Source: Mycolicibacter engbaekii
Lineage (GTDB): Bacteria; Actinomycetota; Actinomycetes; Mycobacteriales; Mycobacteriaceae
Assembly: GCF_002101585.1 (NCBI RefSeq)
Contig: NZ_LQOT01000076.1
Location: forward strand, 222,505 to 286,504
Direction of reading: 5' to 3'
DNA length: 64,000 nucleotides
The position numbers and the translations under genes are program-made. The stretch's first letter is position 1. Each line of letters starts with the position of its first letter. Of this stretch, positions 43,042 to 50,850 are shown piece by piece. The notes beneath the pieces were generated by a model. It searched no databases. It was not told the DNA's origin and was given only the letters and a program-made list of their open reading frames with translations.

Positions 43042-44168
43042 GACAGTGCCGGCGCGGGTGCGGGCGCCAGGCCGGCTTGTGCCTCCAGTTCGCGCACCAA
43101 CGGCAGCACCTTGCGGCCGAAGGCCTCGACCTCCTCCTGGAAGTGCAGGAATCCGGCGAGGATCAGGTTCACGCCCAGTTTCCGGTAGGCGACGATGCGC
43201 TCGGCGACCTGTTCGGCGGTACCGATCAACTGCGTGCGGAAGCCGTCGTTGTACTGCACCAAGTCCTCGAAGCTGGAGTCCGCCCACATGCCCCGCTGGT
43301 CCGCGGTCGAGGCGCCGGCCTGCCGCACCGCCGCGCCGAATCCCTCGACCGCGGGTTTATCGGCCTTGGCGATGATCTCCCGCAGCACCTCTTTGGCCTC
43401 AGTCTCGGTGTCGCGCACGATGACGAAACCGTTCAGGCCGAAGCGAGGCGCCTCGGCGCGGCCGGAATCGGCGGCGATCCGGCGAAGGTCGGCCAGTTGC
43501 GCTGTGACACCGTCGAAGTCGTTGCCGTTGGAGAAGTACCAGTCGGAGTAACGGCCGCCATTGGCGCGGGCCGCGGTGGAGTTGCCCCCCTGGAAGATCT
43601 CCGGGTGGGGCCGGCCTTCCCACGACAGCGGTTTGGGTGCCAGGTTGAAATCGCGGATCCGGTAGAAGTCGCCGGCCAGGTTGGCCGGACTCTCGGTCCA
43701 GATCGCGCGGAGCGCCTGAATGAACTCGGCGCTGCGCCGGTAGCGTTCGTCGTGTTCGAGCCAGGGCTCGCCGAGCTTGGTGAACTCGTCTTTGAGCCAG
43801 CCGCTGACGATGTTGACCGCGACGCGCCCGTTCGACAGGTGGTCGGCGGTCGCCAGCCATTTGGCCAGTACGCCGGGCTGCCACATCCCGGGGTGCACCG
43901 CGGCGATCACCTTGAGCCGCTGGGTGGCCAGCAGCAGCGCCAAACTGAAACTCGTCGATTCGTGCTGGTACTCGGCGCTGTAGCTGGCCGTGTAGCGGAC
44001 CTGGGTCAGCGCGTACTCGAATCCGGCTTCCTCGGCGATCCGGGCCAGGGCGACGTTGTAGTCGTAGCTCCAGTCGGTGCGCTGCTCGATTGTCGAGGTG
44101 ACCAGTCCGCCACTGACATTGGGGACCCAGTAGGCGAAGCTCAGCGGCGTGAGGGGGTAGGTCGGCAT
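43038..44168 (-). CDS. sfnG: Dimethylsulfone monooxygenase SfnG-like (luciferase-like)
   Basis: A 376-residue FMNH2-dependent bacterial-luciferase-family monooxygenase. SfnG converts dimethylsulfone to methanesulfinate. Family markers include FAYWVPNVSGGLVTSTI at the N-terminus, HPGMWQPGVLAKW, NIVSGWLKDEF and GGNSTAARANGG. The high similarity of these blocks to known SfnG proteins supports the name. The start is 15 bases after ssuD-like; the stop overlaps the next gene. Confidence 0.9.
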   Translation of the reverse strand: MPTYPLTPLSFAYWVPNVSGGLVTSTIEQRTDWSYDYNVALARIAEEAGFEYALTQVRYTASYSAEYQHESTSFSLALLLATQRLKVIAAVHPGMWQPGVLAKWLATADHLSNGRVAVNIVSGWLKDEFTKLGEPWLEHDERYRRSAEFIQALRAIWTESPANLAGDFYRIRDFNLAPKPLSWEGRPHPEIFQGGNSTAARANGGRYSDWYFSNGNDFDGVTAQLADLRRIAADSGRAEAPRFGLNGFVIVRDTETEAKEVLREIIAKADKPAVEGFGAAVRQAGASTADQRGMWADSSFEDLVQYNDGFRTQLIGTAEQVAERIVAYRKLGVNLILAGFLHFQEEVEAFGRKVLPLVRELEAQAGLAPAPAPALS

Positions 44169-44183
44169 TGCCTTGTCTTCCTT

Positions 44184-45323
44184 TTAGGTAGTCGGTGTGG
44201 GGCCGAGCAGACCCCGTTCGGCCAGAATCGGCAGGACACCCTCCCCGAACGAGAACGCCTCCTCCAGGTGGGGGTAACCGGACAGCACGAACTCGTCCAG
44301 CCCTAGGCGGTAGTACTCCTCGATGCGATCGGCGACCTCTTCGTGGCTGCCCACCAGGGCGGTGCCGGCTCCACCCCGGACCAGGCCGACGCCGGCCCAG
44401 AGGTTCGGCGACACTTCGAGGTTGTCGGTCCGGCCGCCGTGCAGTTCGGTCATCCGCCGCTGGCCCTCGGATCCGGAGCTGCGCTGGATCTGCTGGGCCC
44501 GCTGAATCTGCTCGGGGCTCAGCCCGGCCAGCAGCCGGTCGGCTTGGGCCCAGGCCTCGGCCGCGGTGGGCCGGCTGATGACGTGCAGCCGGATTCCGAA
44601 CCGCAGGTCGCCGGCGGCCCGGCGGTCAGAGCCCAGGTCCTTGACCCGCCGGCGCACCGTGTCGAGCTTGTCGGCGACCTGCGCGGGCGGCTCGCCCCAG
44701 GTCAGGTAGACGTCGGCGTGCTCGGCCGCCACGTCGACCGCGGCCGCCGAGGACCCGCCGAGATAGATCTCGGGCCAGGTCGTTGCGGGCACGATGGTCG
44801 CGTCCTCGACGAACAGGTGATCGCCGTGGAACGTCACGGGTTCGCCGGACCACAACTGCCGGAACACGGTCAGGAACTCCCCGGCGCGCCGGTAACGCGC
44901 GTCTTTGTCCAGGTCGTCGCCGAACCGTCGTTGCTCAACGTCGTCACCGCCGGTGACGACGTTGAGCAACAGCCGGCCCCCGGAGACCCGCTGGAAGGTG
45001 GCCGCCGCCTGGGCGACCAGCGTCGGTGCCTGAAGTCCCGGGCGGAAAGCCACCAGGTACTTGAACCGGGTGGTGAGTTGGCTCAGCGCCGCGGTGAACA
45101 CCCACGCGTCCTCACACCAGCTGCTGGTCGGGGTCAGCGCCCCGGCGAACCCCAGCTTCTCCGCCGCTCCGGCGACCATGCGCAGATAGTCCAGGTCTGG
45201 TGCGCGGTCGGCGCCGTAGGGGTTGTTCACGCGGCTGCCTGCCGCACCAACGGCGTTGCCCAGGCTCAAGTCGCTGCGGGAGTCGCCGTTGGTGGGCAGG
45301 AACCAATGCAGGGTGATGGCCAT
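44184..45323 (-). CDS. FMNH2-dependent alkanesulfonate monooxygenase (SsuD/MsuD family)
   Basis: A 379-residue luciferase-like enzyme that releases sulfite from alkanesulfonates. Recognisable blocks: HWFLPTNGDSR at the N-terminus, GFAGALTPTSSWCEDAW (Cys near the active site), FRPGLQAPTLVAQAA, NVVTGGDD and SGYPHLEEAFSFGEGVLP at the C-terminus. Whether it prefers methanesulfonate (MsuD) or longer chains (SsuD) is not clear. The ATG overlaps the stop of the upstream SfnB-like gene. No flavin reductase (SsuE/MsuE) or ABC transporter is in the operon. Confidence 0.92.
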   Translation of the reverse strand: MAITLHWFLPTNGDSRSDLSLGNAVGAAGSRVNNPYGADRAPDLDYLRMVAGAAEKLGFAGALTPTSSWCEDAWVFTAALSQLTTRFKYLVAFRPGLQAPTLVAQAAATFQRVSGGRLLLNVVTGGDDVEQRRFGDDLDKDARYRRAGEFLTVFRQLWSGEPVTFHGDHLFVEDATIVPATTWPEIYLGGSSAAAVDVAAEHADVYLTWGEPPAQVADKLDTVRRRVKDLGSDRRAAGDLRFGIRLHVISRPTAAEAWAQADRLLAGLSPEQIQRAQQIQRSSGSEGQRRMTELHGGRTDNLEVSPNLWAGVGLVRGGAGTALVGSHEEVADRIEEYYRLGLDEFVLSGYPHLEEAFSFGEGVLPILAERGLLGPTPTT

Positions 45324-46537
45324 CAGCGGTACAGCGAGAATTCGGGGTGCCGGTGGTTGAGCACCCAGTCACCGACTTCGCGCGCCTTGTAGGCGACCGG
45401 GTCGTGCAGGGTGTGCGTGCGCAGGTTGCGCCAATGCCGGTCGAAGCCGTACGCGCTGGTGGTGGCACGGGCCCCCTGGATCTCGAACAGCCGGCTGACG
45501 GCCTGCAGGCCGACCTCGGTGGTGAGGTACTTCGCTTCGTACACCGCGATCGCGGCCTCGGCACGCTGATCCTCGGTCAGTCCGGGGCCGATGTCGATGG
45601 CGTTCTGCAGCGCCTCGCCGGCCCGGTCGGCCAGCAGGGCGGCGGCGCGCACCTGGCTGACCACTTCGCCGACGATCTGCAGAATGTAGGGATCGTCGGT
45701 CGCCCGGTCGACACCCGAGGACTCCCAGGGGGTGGCCTTGGTCCTGGCCCAGTCCAGCGCCTCGGTGAGCGCGCCCTCGGCGGTCCCGACATAGAAGTTC
45801 ACGAACGCCAGCTGCCAGTGCGGGGTGATCAGGGTCTGGTACGGGCTCAGGGTGCCTCCGGTGAACGGTTCCTCACCGAGCACCTCGTGATGTTCGATTC
45901 GGGCGTCGACGACGCGGACCCCGCCGGAGTCGGTGAGGCGCTGGCCGATGTTGTCCCAGTCGTCGAGGAAGGTGAAACCTTGCCGACCGCCGCGGGCGTC
46001 CAGGGACAGAAACACCTGAGAGCCGTCCAGCAGCGCGGTGACCGAGAGCTGGTCACCGGTGCTGGCGCCGCTGGCGAAGGTGCGGCTGCCGTTGAGCCGG
46101 AAGCCGTCGCCGTCGCGGGTCAGCACCAATCCGGTGCTGCCACGCGGGTTTTGGATGCCGCCCCAGAAGAGCTTCTCGGCGGCGTTGCGACGCGACTGGG
46201 CGTCGGCCTGCTCCGGCGTGCCGAACAGTCTGGCGACCCGGGTCTGGGCGTAGTGGTAACCGAGCAGGTGGGAGATGGAGGTGTCGCCGCGGGCGATCCG
46301 CCGGGTGACCAGCGAGGCCTGCGCATAGTTCAGACCGGACCCACCGTATTCGACCGGCTCCTGGATCTGGAGCAGGTCGTTGCTGCGCAACAGTTCGATC
46401 TCGGCGCGCGGCGTGCCGTTCGCCCGGTCGCGCTCCGCGGCGGTCTCGCGCAACTCTTCGGCGACTCGGTCAGCGGTGGCGAGCACGTGGGCGAGGACCT
46501 GGCCGCTGGCGGCCGGTCGCTCCGTGACGACGGTCAT
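45323..46537 (-). CDS. SfnB/DszC-like acyl-CoA-dehydrogenase-fold monooxygenase, operon leader
   Basis: First structural gene of the organosulfur operon, 404 residues and paralogous to the last gene. Shared features: EPVEYGGSGLNYAQASLVTRR, GSRTFASGASTGDQLSVTAL, FTFLDDWDNIGQRLTDSGG, and the C-terminal HDPVAYKAREVGDWVL. ATG at 46537 is chosen because AAGGAG lies five bases upstream; a frame extending back further is not needed. Two SfnB-like proteins in one operon may act on different sulfur substrates. Confidence 0.9.
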   Translation of the reverse strand: MTVVTERPAASGQVLAHVLATADRVAEELRETAAERDRANGTPRAEIELLRSNDLLQIQEPVEYGGSGLNYAQASLVTRRIARGDTSISHLLGYHYAQTRVARLFGTPEQADAQSRRNAAEKLFWGGIQNPRGSTGLVLTRDGDGFRLNGSRTFASGASTGDQLSVTALLDGSQVFLSLDARGGRQGFTFLDDWDNIGQRLTDSGGVRVVDARIEHHEVLGEEPFTGGTLSPYQTLITPHWQLAFVNFYVGTAEGALTEALDWARTKATPWESSGVDRATDDPYILQIVGEVVSQVRAAALLADRAGEALQNAIDIGPGLTEDQRAEAAIAVYEAKYLTTEVGLQAVSRLFEIQGARATTSAYGFDRHWRNLRTHTLHDPVAYKAREVGDWVLNHRHPEFSLYR

Positions 46538-47009
46538 AGGGGCTCCTTGGGAAATGAAGTGGCGCACCGGATGTCTGGCGCTGCCACGAGATACAACGCG
46601 GGGGACTCGGCGCGGGCCAACACGCGCGCCGACCCAGCGAACCCCGCTAACCGGCGCTGAACAGCGTCGATGCGGTGGCCGGCTCTAAAACGCAAGGTGA
46701 TTTCAAAGGTGCCGGGGAGGATCGCCGATGCGACGCGCGCAGCCGGTGTGACGGTGTGCGGGGGGAAGCGGCGGCCGGTGGCGGGCCAGCGAAACTTGCC
46801 GAGGCGCCAATTTCGGCTCGCCGTGGCGCTAATTGTTATCAAACGCTAAGCCGCTGTTCACAGCTTTGTGACCTGTGCTCACTAGTGGGCAGCCTGTTGC
46901 CAATCGTCATGGAGTGACATTTCATTCCGTTCTGAATCGCCGTCCGACGCACGGTGATCACAGCGCGCCTGGTGTGCCGCCAGTCCAAGCGTCCAAAGAG
47001 GAAGAGTCA
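46538..47009. promoter_or_regulatory. Divergent control region between the organosulfur operon and the lipase gene
   Basis: A 472-base gap with no convincing gene. It contains the repeated decamer GGCGCCAATT (46803-46812) / GGCGCTAATT (46825-46834), two helical turns apart, then a partial third copy (46842-46851, AACGCTAAGC), and an inverted repeat TCACA-GCTT-TGTGA (46858-46871). An AT-richer core (46831-46845) would suit a promoter in either direction. On the minus strand a long reading frame runs from 46842 into the operon start, its stop overlapping the first gene's ATG. Confidence 0.5.
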
Positions 47010-48425
47010 ATGAGGGTTTCGATTAGTCGTGGTGACTTGTCCAAGGTGATCCATCGATGGCGGGCGCGTACTGACTGCACCACCGCCGGCTCAGCAGGCA
47101 CGCCGGCCGCCGGCCGGCGATCCGGCCGCCGGACGGTGGCGGTCGTAGCGGCGATGGCGCTGGCCGCCGGTTCGCTCACTCTGGTGGCCGACCCGGTGGC
47201 GCAGGCCGACGACATCAAATACGAGGCCTTCTACACGCCTCCGGCCCCGCTTCCGGCCGGGAAGCCGGGTGATCTGATCCGGACCGAACCGCTGCGGCTG
47301 GTGCTGGAACCTTCTGGTCAGCTGGGCGCCTTCGTCGGAACCGGAACGCGGATCATGTACCGCAGTACTGATGCTCAGGCGCATCCGGTTGCGGTAACCG
47401 GGGCTTACATCGAACCCGACGTGCCCTGGCCGGGTAACGGCCCGCGCCCCCTGATCGCTTATGCGACCGGTCCGTACGGAGTCGGTGAGCAGTGCGCCCC
47501 GTCGCGACTGTTAGACCAGGGCATCCACTTCTCGCAGGGCTTCGACCTGACGTTCAACTACGAAGAGGGCTTCATCGCTACGCTGCTGGCCCGCGGCTTC
47601 GCGATCGTGGTGACCGACGGAGTCGGGCTGGGCACGCACGGCCCGCAGTCGCCTCAGTTCTTGAACCGGGTCGCTGCCGGAACCGCGCTGCTCGACGCGG
47701 CCCGCGCGGCTCAGAAGCTGCCCGGTACCTCTCTGGATCCGCATGGGCCGGTGGCATTTTGGGGTTGGGCGTCCGGCGGTCAGGCGTCGTTGTCGGCGGC
47801 CGAGCTGGCGTCAACCTATGCGCCTGAACTCAACATCGTGGGTACCTATGCCAACGCACCGTTGACCAACGTGGTCGAGGCTATTCCCTCCGTCGACGGC
47901 AACTTCCTGGCCGTACTCGCCGGCTACCTGCTGCGCGGTATCCAGGCTTCGTATCCCGAGACCGAGCAACCCATTTGGGATTCGCTGACCCCGCGCGGAG
48001 TCCAAATGCTGGACTGGAGCGGGCACACCTGCCTGGTGCAGGGTGGCGTCGACTACGCCTTCCGCCACCTGGAGTTCTGGTTCAAGGACGACTTGAATGC
48101 GATCGCCACCTCCGAGCCCTTCAAGACGATCTTCGCCTCGCAACGGGTCGGAAACATCAAACCCAAGGGCCCGGTGTATATCTCGCACAACCGGTGGGAC
48201 CCGTTGGCGCCGTACACGTCTGCTCATGACACCGCGCGTGATTGGTGCACCCAAGGCGCCGACGTCGAACTGTGGACCAACGAGCAGCCGCCGTTGTTCA
48301 ACAAGATGGACATCAATATCCTGCTGCCGCAGTTCGTCGACGGTGAGCGCAGCATGGCCTGGGTCAGCGATCGCTTCAACGGTGTTCCGACCCGCTCGAA
48401 CTGCACGGCGATCCTGGCCGAGTGA
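47010..48425 (+). CDS. Secreted LIP-family lipase-like protein with altered nucleophile elbow
   Basis: A 471-residue alpha/beta-hydrolase of the secretory lipase (LIP) family. A long, basic N-region (about 42 residues with RRSGRR) precedes a hydrophobic stretch and AQA-DD cleavage site near residue 66. The canonical elbow of this family, G-Y-S-x-G-G, reads here as GWASGG (252-257): Ala254 occupies the nucleophile position and Ser255 is one residue later. Other parts look normal (YATGPYGVGEQC, SHNRWDPLAPY with a likely Asp, and a conserved Cys pattern). ATG at 47010 follows GAGGAAGAG. Whether it is active is uncertain. Confidence 0.85.
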   Translation: MRVSISRGDLSKVIHRWRARTDCTTAGSAGTPAAGRRSGRRTVAVVAAMALAAGSLTLVADPVAQADDIKYEAFYTPPAPLPAGKPGDLIRTEPLRLVLEPSGQLGAFVGTGTRIMYRSTDAQAHPVAVTGAYIEPDVPWPGNGPRPLIAYATGPYGVGEQCAPSRLLDQGIHFSQGFDLTFNYEEGFIATLLARGFAIVVTDGVGLGTHGPQSPQFLNRVAAGTALLDAARAAQKLPGTSLDPHGPVAFWGWASGGQASLSAAELASTYAPELNIVGTYANAPLTNVVEAIPSVDGNFLAVLAGYLLRGIQASYPETEQPIWDSLTPRGVQMLDWSGHTCLVQGGVDYAFRHLEFWFKDDLNAIATSEPFKTIFASQRVGNIKPKGPVYISHNRWDPLAPYTSAHDTARDWCTQGADVELWTNEQPPLFNKMDINILLPQFVDGERSMAWVSDRFNGVPTRSNCTAILAE

Positions 48426-48449
48426 GCTCCGAGCGGGGCTAGACGAAGT

Positions 48450-48496
48450 CGGACCCTGTGGGCGCGTCGGTACTACCGGCGCGACCGCAGGGTCCG
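48450..48496. terminator. Large stem-loop at the lipase / RHH convergent junction
   Basis: CGGACCCTG (48450-48458) and CAGGGTCCG (48488-48496) are exact complements; the interior adds further GC-rich pairing. It overlaps the 3' end of the minus-strand small gene, which ends at 48473. Probably terminates transcription from one or both sides. Confidence 0.6.
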
Positions 48497-48781
48497 AATG
48501 ATCTGGGCGGACAGTTCCGGGTCGGTGAGCAGTTGGTCGATCAGCGCTGTCATGACTTCCTGGCCGGTGATCCGCGCACAGCCGACGCGGTCGGCGGCCT
48601 CCCGCTGCCAGAGGTCGAGCCCGCGGTGCTGGGCCGGCGACAGGTCGACCGTCCGGCGGGTTCGGGTCTGACGCAGCGGGATCGGTTCGGTCGGCTTCAT
48701 GCCCGGCTCGCGGGCCGGTGCCCAGCCGGTGGCCGGGACGGCGAAACCGCGGTTGTCGAGGGGATCGCTGGAAGCTCTCAT
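48473..48781 (-). CDS. Small ribbon-helix-helix-like protein
   Basis: A 102-residue protein. The last 60 residues (TVDLSPAQHRGLDLWQREAA onward) fit a short strand followed by two helices as in ribbon-helix-helix DNA-binding proteins; the tail is Arg-rich (IIRTLRSRR). The N-terminus is polar and unstructured-looking. Starts at ATG 48781. No partner toxin is adjacent. It is convergent with the lipase gene and 166 bases downstream of another small minus-strand gene. Confidence 0.6.
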   Translation of the reverse strand: MRASSDPLDNRGFAVPATGWAPAREPGMKPTEPIPLRQTRTRRTVDLSPAQHRGLDLWQREAADRVGCARITGQEVMTALIDQLLTDPELSAQIIRTLRSRR

Positions 48782-48947
48782 CGTGTGGACCTTCGGTTGC
48801 GGTGGCACCTCACCCTGGTGCTCATGCCAGCGTAGCCGCTCACCGGGCATCCGGGACCGCACTGCGGCACCGGCCTGCTGGGCACAACCGGCGCCGCCGC
48901 CGCGTTGTCCTTCGTCGGGGCGCCCCCGGAACCGCCGAAAGCCTAGG

Positions 48948-49436
48948 TCAGCGAGCTTTGGCCGCAGAGACCGCGGCGCGCAGCCGGTCGGCGAAATCCT
49001 GCCCGCTCTGGTCGGCGCCGAGACCGAGGTAGAACCCGGCGTCCGCCTGATCGTCGGTCGCGCCGGACCAGTGCCCGACGACGTCGACGCCGAAGTCAGG
49101 CACCCCGGCGAGGCCGGGACGGGTGCTGATCGCCTCAAGCCGCGCCGAGCGAACGTGGGTTCCCCGTTTTTCGCCGGACACGGCGATGACCAGGTAGCGC
49201 GGGGTCAGCGCGGCCACGCTCCGGTGCTCGCGATCCGCGTCTGCCGAGCCGGTGATCCTGGCGAGCAGCCCACCGCGGTACAGCCGCACGCTGTGGGTTT
49301 CGCAGATCGCCTGCGCCTGCGCCAGCACGTCGCCGAGCTGGTGCGCTGCTGCGTGGTCGCCGATCGCAGCGCGCACCGCGGCATCAAGGCGCTCAGGGGT
49401 ACTCGCCGTGCTGTGGCGCTCGTAGAGCTGCTTCAT
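48948..49436 (-). CDS. Conserved hypothetical protein
   Basis: A 162-residue protein of unknown function. ATG at 49436 is chosen because ACGGAGGC lies eight bases upstream; the frame extends to 49478. A helical N-terminal half (ERLDAAVRAAIGDHAAAHQLGDVLAQAQAICE) is followed by a beta-rich C-terminal half (SVRLYRGG, RYLVIAVSG, TRPGLAGVPD) and a terminal helix (QDFADRLRAAVSAAKAR), the outline of a PH-like fold, but that is only an impression. No signal peptide. Confidence 0.65.
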   Translation of the reverse strand: MKQLYERHSTASTPERLDAAVRAAIGDHAAAHQLGDVLAQAQAICETHSVRLYRGGLLARITGSADADREHRSVAALTPRYLVIAVSGEKRGTHVRSARLEAISTRPGLAGVPDFGVDVVGHWSGATDDQADAGFYLGLGADQSGQDFADRLRAAVSAAKAR

Positions 49437-49783
49437 GCTCGTTGCCTCCGTCACCGCATCTTCGCATGTCCCGGCCACTGATGCGCCGCATTATGCAGAC
49501 CGAAAGGCGGCAGATGTTTTCATGCCATTGTTCAGAGGGTTGATTTGTTTTGTGAAAGTGCGCTCATAAGTCCTTATCGCATGAAATACGGATCCGCGTG
49601 AATCAGTGGTTCAGTAGTTCAGTAAACGCCCTGTGACCTGCGATGATAGTCGGGATCGACGCGCAGACAAGAAATGTTTCGAGCATCCAAAAAATGTAGT
49701 CGTCGGCCATTGTCGGCCCGCCTTTGGGGTGCTAATCTCGCGAATATCAAAAGAATTCAGGGTTCTTGGCAAGGGAGGAAACC
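49437..49783 (+). promoter_or_regulatory. AT-richer promoter region of the His/Trp-tailed protein gene
   Basis: A 347-base gap without a gene, noticeably poorer in GC than its surroundings from about 49510 to 49770. It separates two divergent units. TTGTCG (49710-49715) and TAATCT (49733-49738) with a 17-base spacer make a plausible housekeeping-type promoter facing right, followed by the ribosome site GGGAGG. Such compositional contrast can indicate a horizontally acquired or strongly regulated promoter. Confidence 0.4.
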
Positions 49784-50116
49784 ATGGTGATGTCACGGAA
49801 TGCCAGTCGACGCGTGGCCGCCGCGGTGGTCAGCGCCGGCACGGTAGGCGGTGCGCTGGTGATCGGCGCGGCCGGACCGGCGCAGGCCGTTCCGGGAGGG
49901 GCCGCTGCGCAACCGCCCGCCGTGGTCGAGATCCACGGCGACCTACCCGCTCTTCCAGCCGCGCTGGGCAACCGCGCGGGCCTCGATCGCGCTCCGGCCG
50001 ACCACGTGTTCGGCACGGATCTGCGTTCGGGACCCGTGCCGCAGTGGGGACCGCACCACCACCATCACTGGTGGCGGCACCATCACCACTTGTGGCACCA
50101 CTGGTGGTGGTGGTGA
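49784..50116 (+). CDS. Secreted protein with C-terminal His/Trp-rich tail
   Basis: A 110-residue protein with a clear signal peptide (basic RNASRR, hydrophobic core, AQA cleavage after residue 35). The mature part has a short Pro/Ala-rich region and then ends in a remarkable tail: residues 91-110 contain 11 His and 7 Trp in 20 positions (HHHHHWWR, HHHH, LWHH, WWWW). A His-rich exported tail suggests binding of Cu, Zn, Ni or heme, or envelope association through the Trp; no family is recognised. AAGGGAGGAAACC before ATG fixes the start. Next gene's start overlaps its stop. Confidence 0.85.
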   Translation: MVMSRNASRRVAAAVVSAGTVGGALVIGAAGPAQAVPGGAAAQPPAVVEIHGDLPALPAALGNRAGLDRAPADHVFGTDLRSGPVPQWGPHHHHHWWRHHHHLWHHWWWW

Positions 50117-50121
50117 CCGCA

Positions 50122-50850
50122 ATGTCGGTCAAGCCCTGTCGTAGCTGGGCCGTCATCGGGCCCGTGGTGGGGGGCGCGCTCGGCGTGGGGCTGACCCTCG
50201 CCGGGTGCGCCACCAACGCCGAGGTGGCCCCGGCGGGCTCGGCGGCGCCCCAGCCGGCCGCTGCCCAGCCGGCCGCGCCGCGTTACGACGTCTCCCGCAT
50301 CGATGCCGTCGCCAATGATTTTCCGGAGGGCTTCACCGCGCAGGCGCACCCGGCAAAGACCTTGGCGCAGTCCGACATCGACGGGTCCGCGGTAGCCGCG
50401 TTCACCCAGGCCCAAGTCGACCCGCCGCAATGCCGGTCGGTGGTCATCCCGCGCTACGTCGACCCGAAGGCCGGTACCGAAGCCGCCGGGGTGATCGGGC
50501 AGGGGGACCAGGGAAACATGTATGTCGTCGCCCTGAGATCCCCTGACTCCGTGACCCCGGAAGCCGCTCCGGCGGGCTGCGACCGCATCGCGCTGTCCGG
50601 TTCGCCCCAGGCGACCGGAACGGTGGAGCGTATTCCGGCACCGGACATCGGCGGCGTCACCACGACCGGGGTCAAGTTGACCGTCGCAGACCCGGAGGAC
50701 GATCCCGACTATCTGTACACAGCGGCGCTCGACGACCACACGTCGGTGGTGGTGATGGGCAGCGCCGACGAGCAGCTGGATCCGCAGCGGCTGATGTCAG
50801 ACCTGTTGGTCAAGGCTGTCACGGCCGTGCGCGGGCAGCAGCAGCCGTGA
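50122..50850 (+). CDS. DUF5642-type lipoprotein
   Basis: A 242-residue lipoprotein with lipobox LAGC (Cys29) and a Pro/Ala-rich linker, followed by the DUF5642-like domain: VSRIDAVANDFPEGFTAQAH, the Cys pair QCRSVVIP ... GCDRIALSG, and YLYTAALDDHTSVVVMG. ATG at 50122 is used; GTG at 50113 overlaps the TGA of the His/Trp-tail gene and would couple the two. It overlaps the convergent CocE-type gene by 54 bases. Function unknown; DUF5642 lipoproteins of mycobacteria are surface exposed. Confidence 0.85.
   Translation: MSVKPCRSWAVIGPVVGGALGVGLTLAGCATNAEVAPAGSAAPQPAAAQPAAPRYDVSRIDAVANDFPEGFTAQAHPAKTLAQSDIDGSAVAAFTQAQVDPPQCRSVVIPRYVDPKAGTEAAGVIGQGDQGNMYVVALRSPDSVTPEAAPAGCDRIALSGSPQATGTVERIPAPDIGGVTTTGVKLTVADPEDDPDYLYTAALDDHTSVVVMGSADEQLDPQRLMSDLLVKAVTAVRGQQQP

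Noticed and set aside
45347..46660. Plus-strand open frame opposite the SfnB-like gene
   Set aside because: Antisense shadow; the minus strand has a good ribosome site and conserved flavin-enzyme segments.
46867..46883. TGTGA ... TCAC resembling a CRP/FNR site upstream of the lipase gene
   Set aside because: The spacer is seven bases rather than six, and the second half-site is incomplete, so it does not fit the CRP consensus.
46675..46917. Small Cys-rich open frame on the plus strand before the lipase gene
   Set aside because: No ribosome site, no family resemblance, and it crosses the likely promoter region; probably chance.
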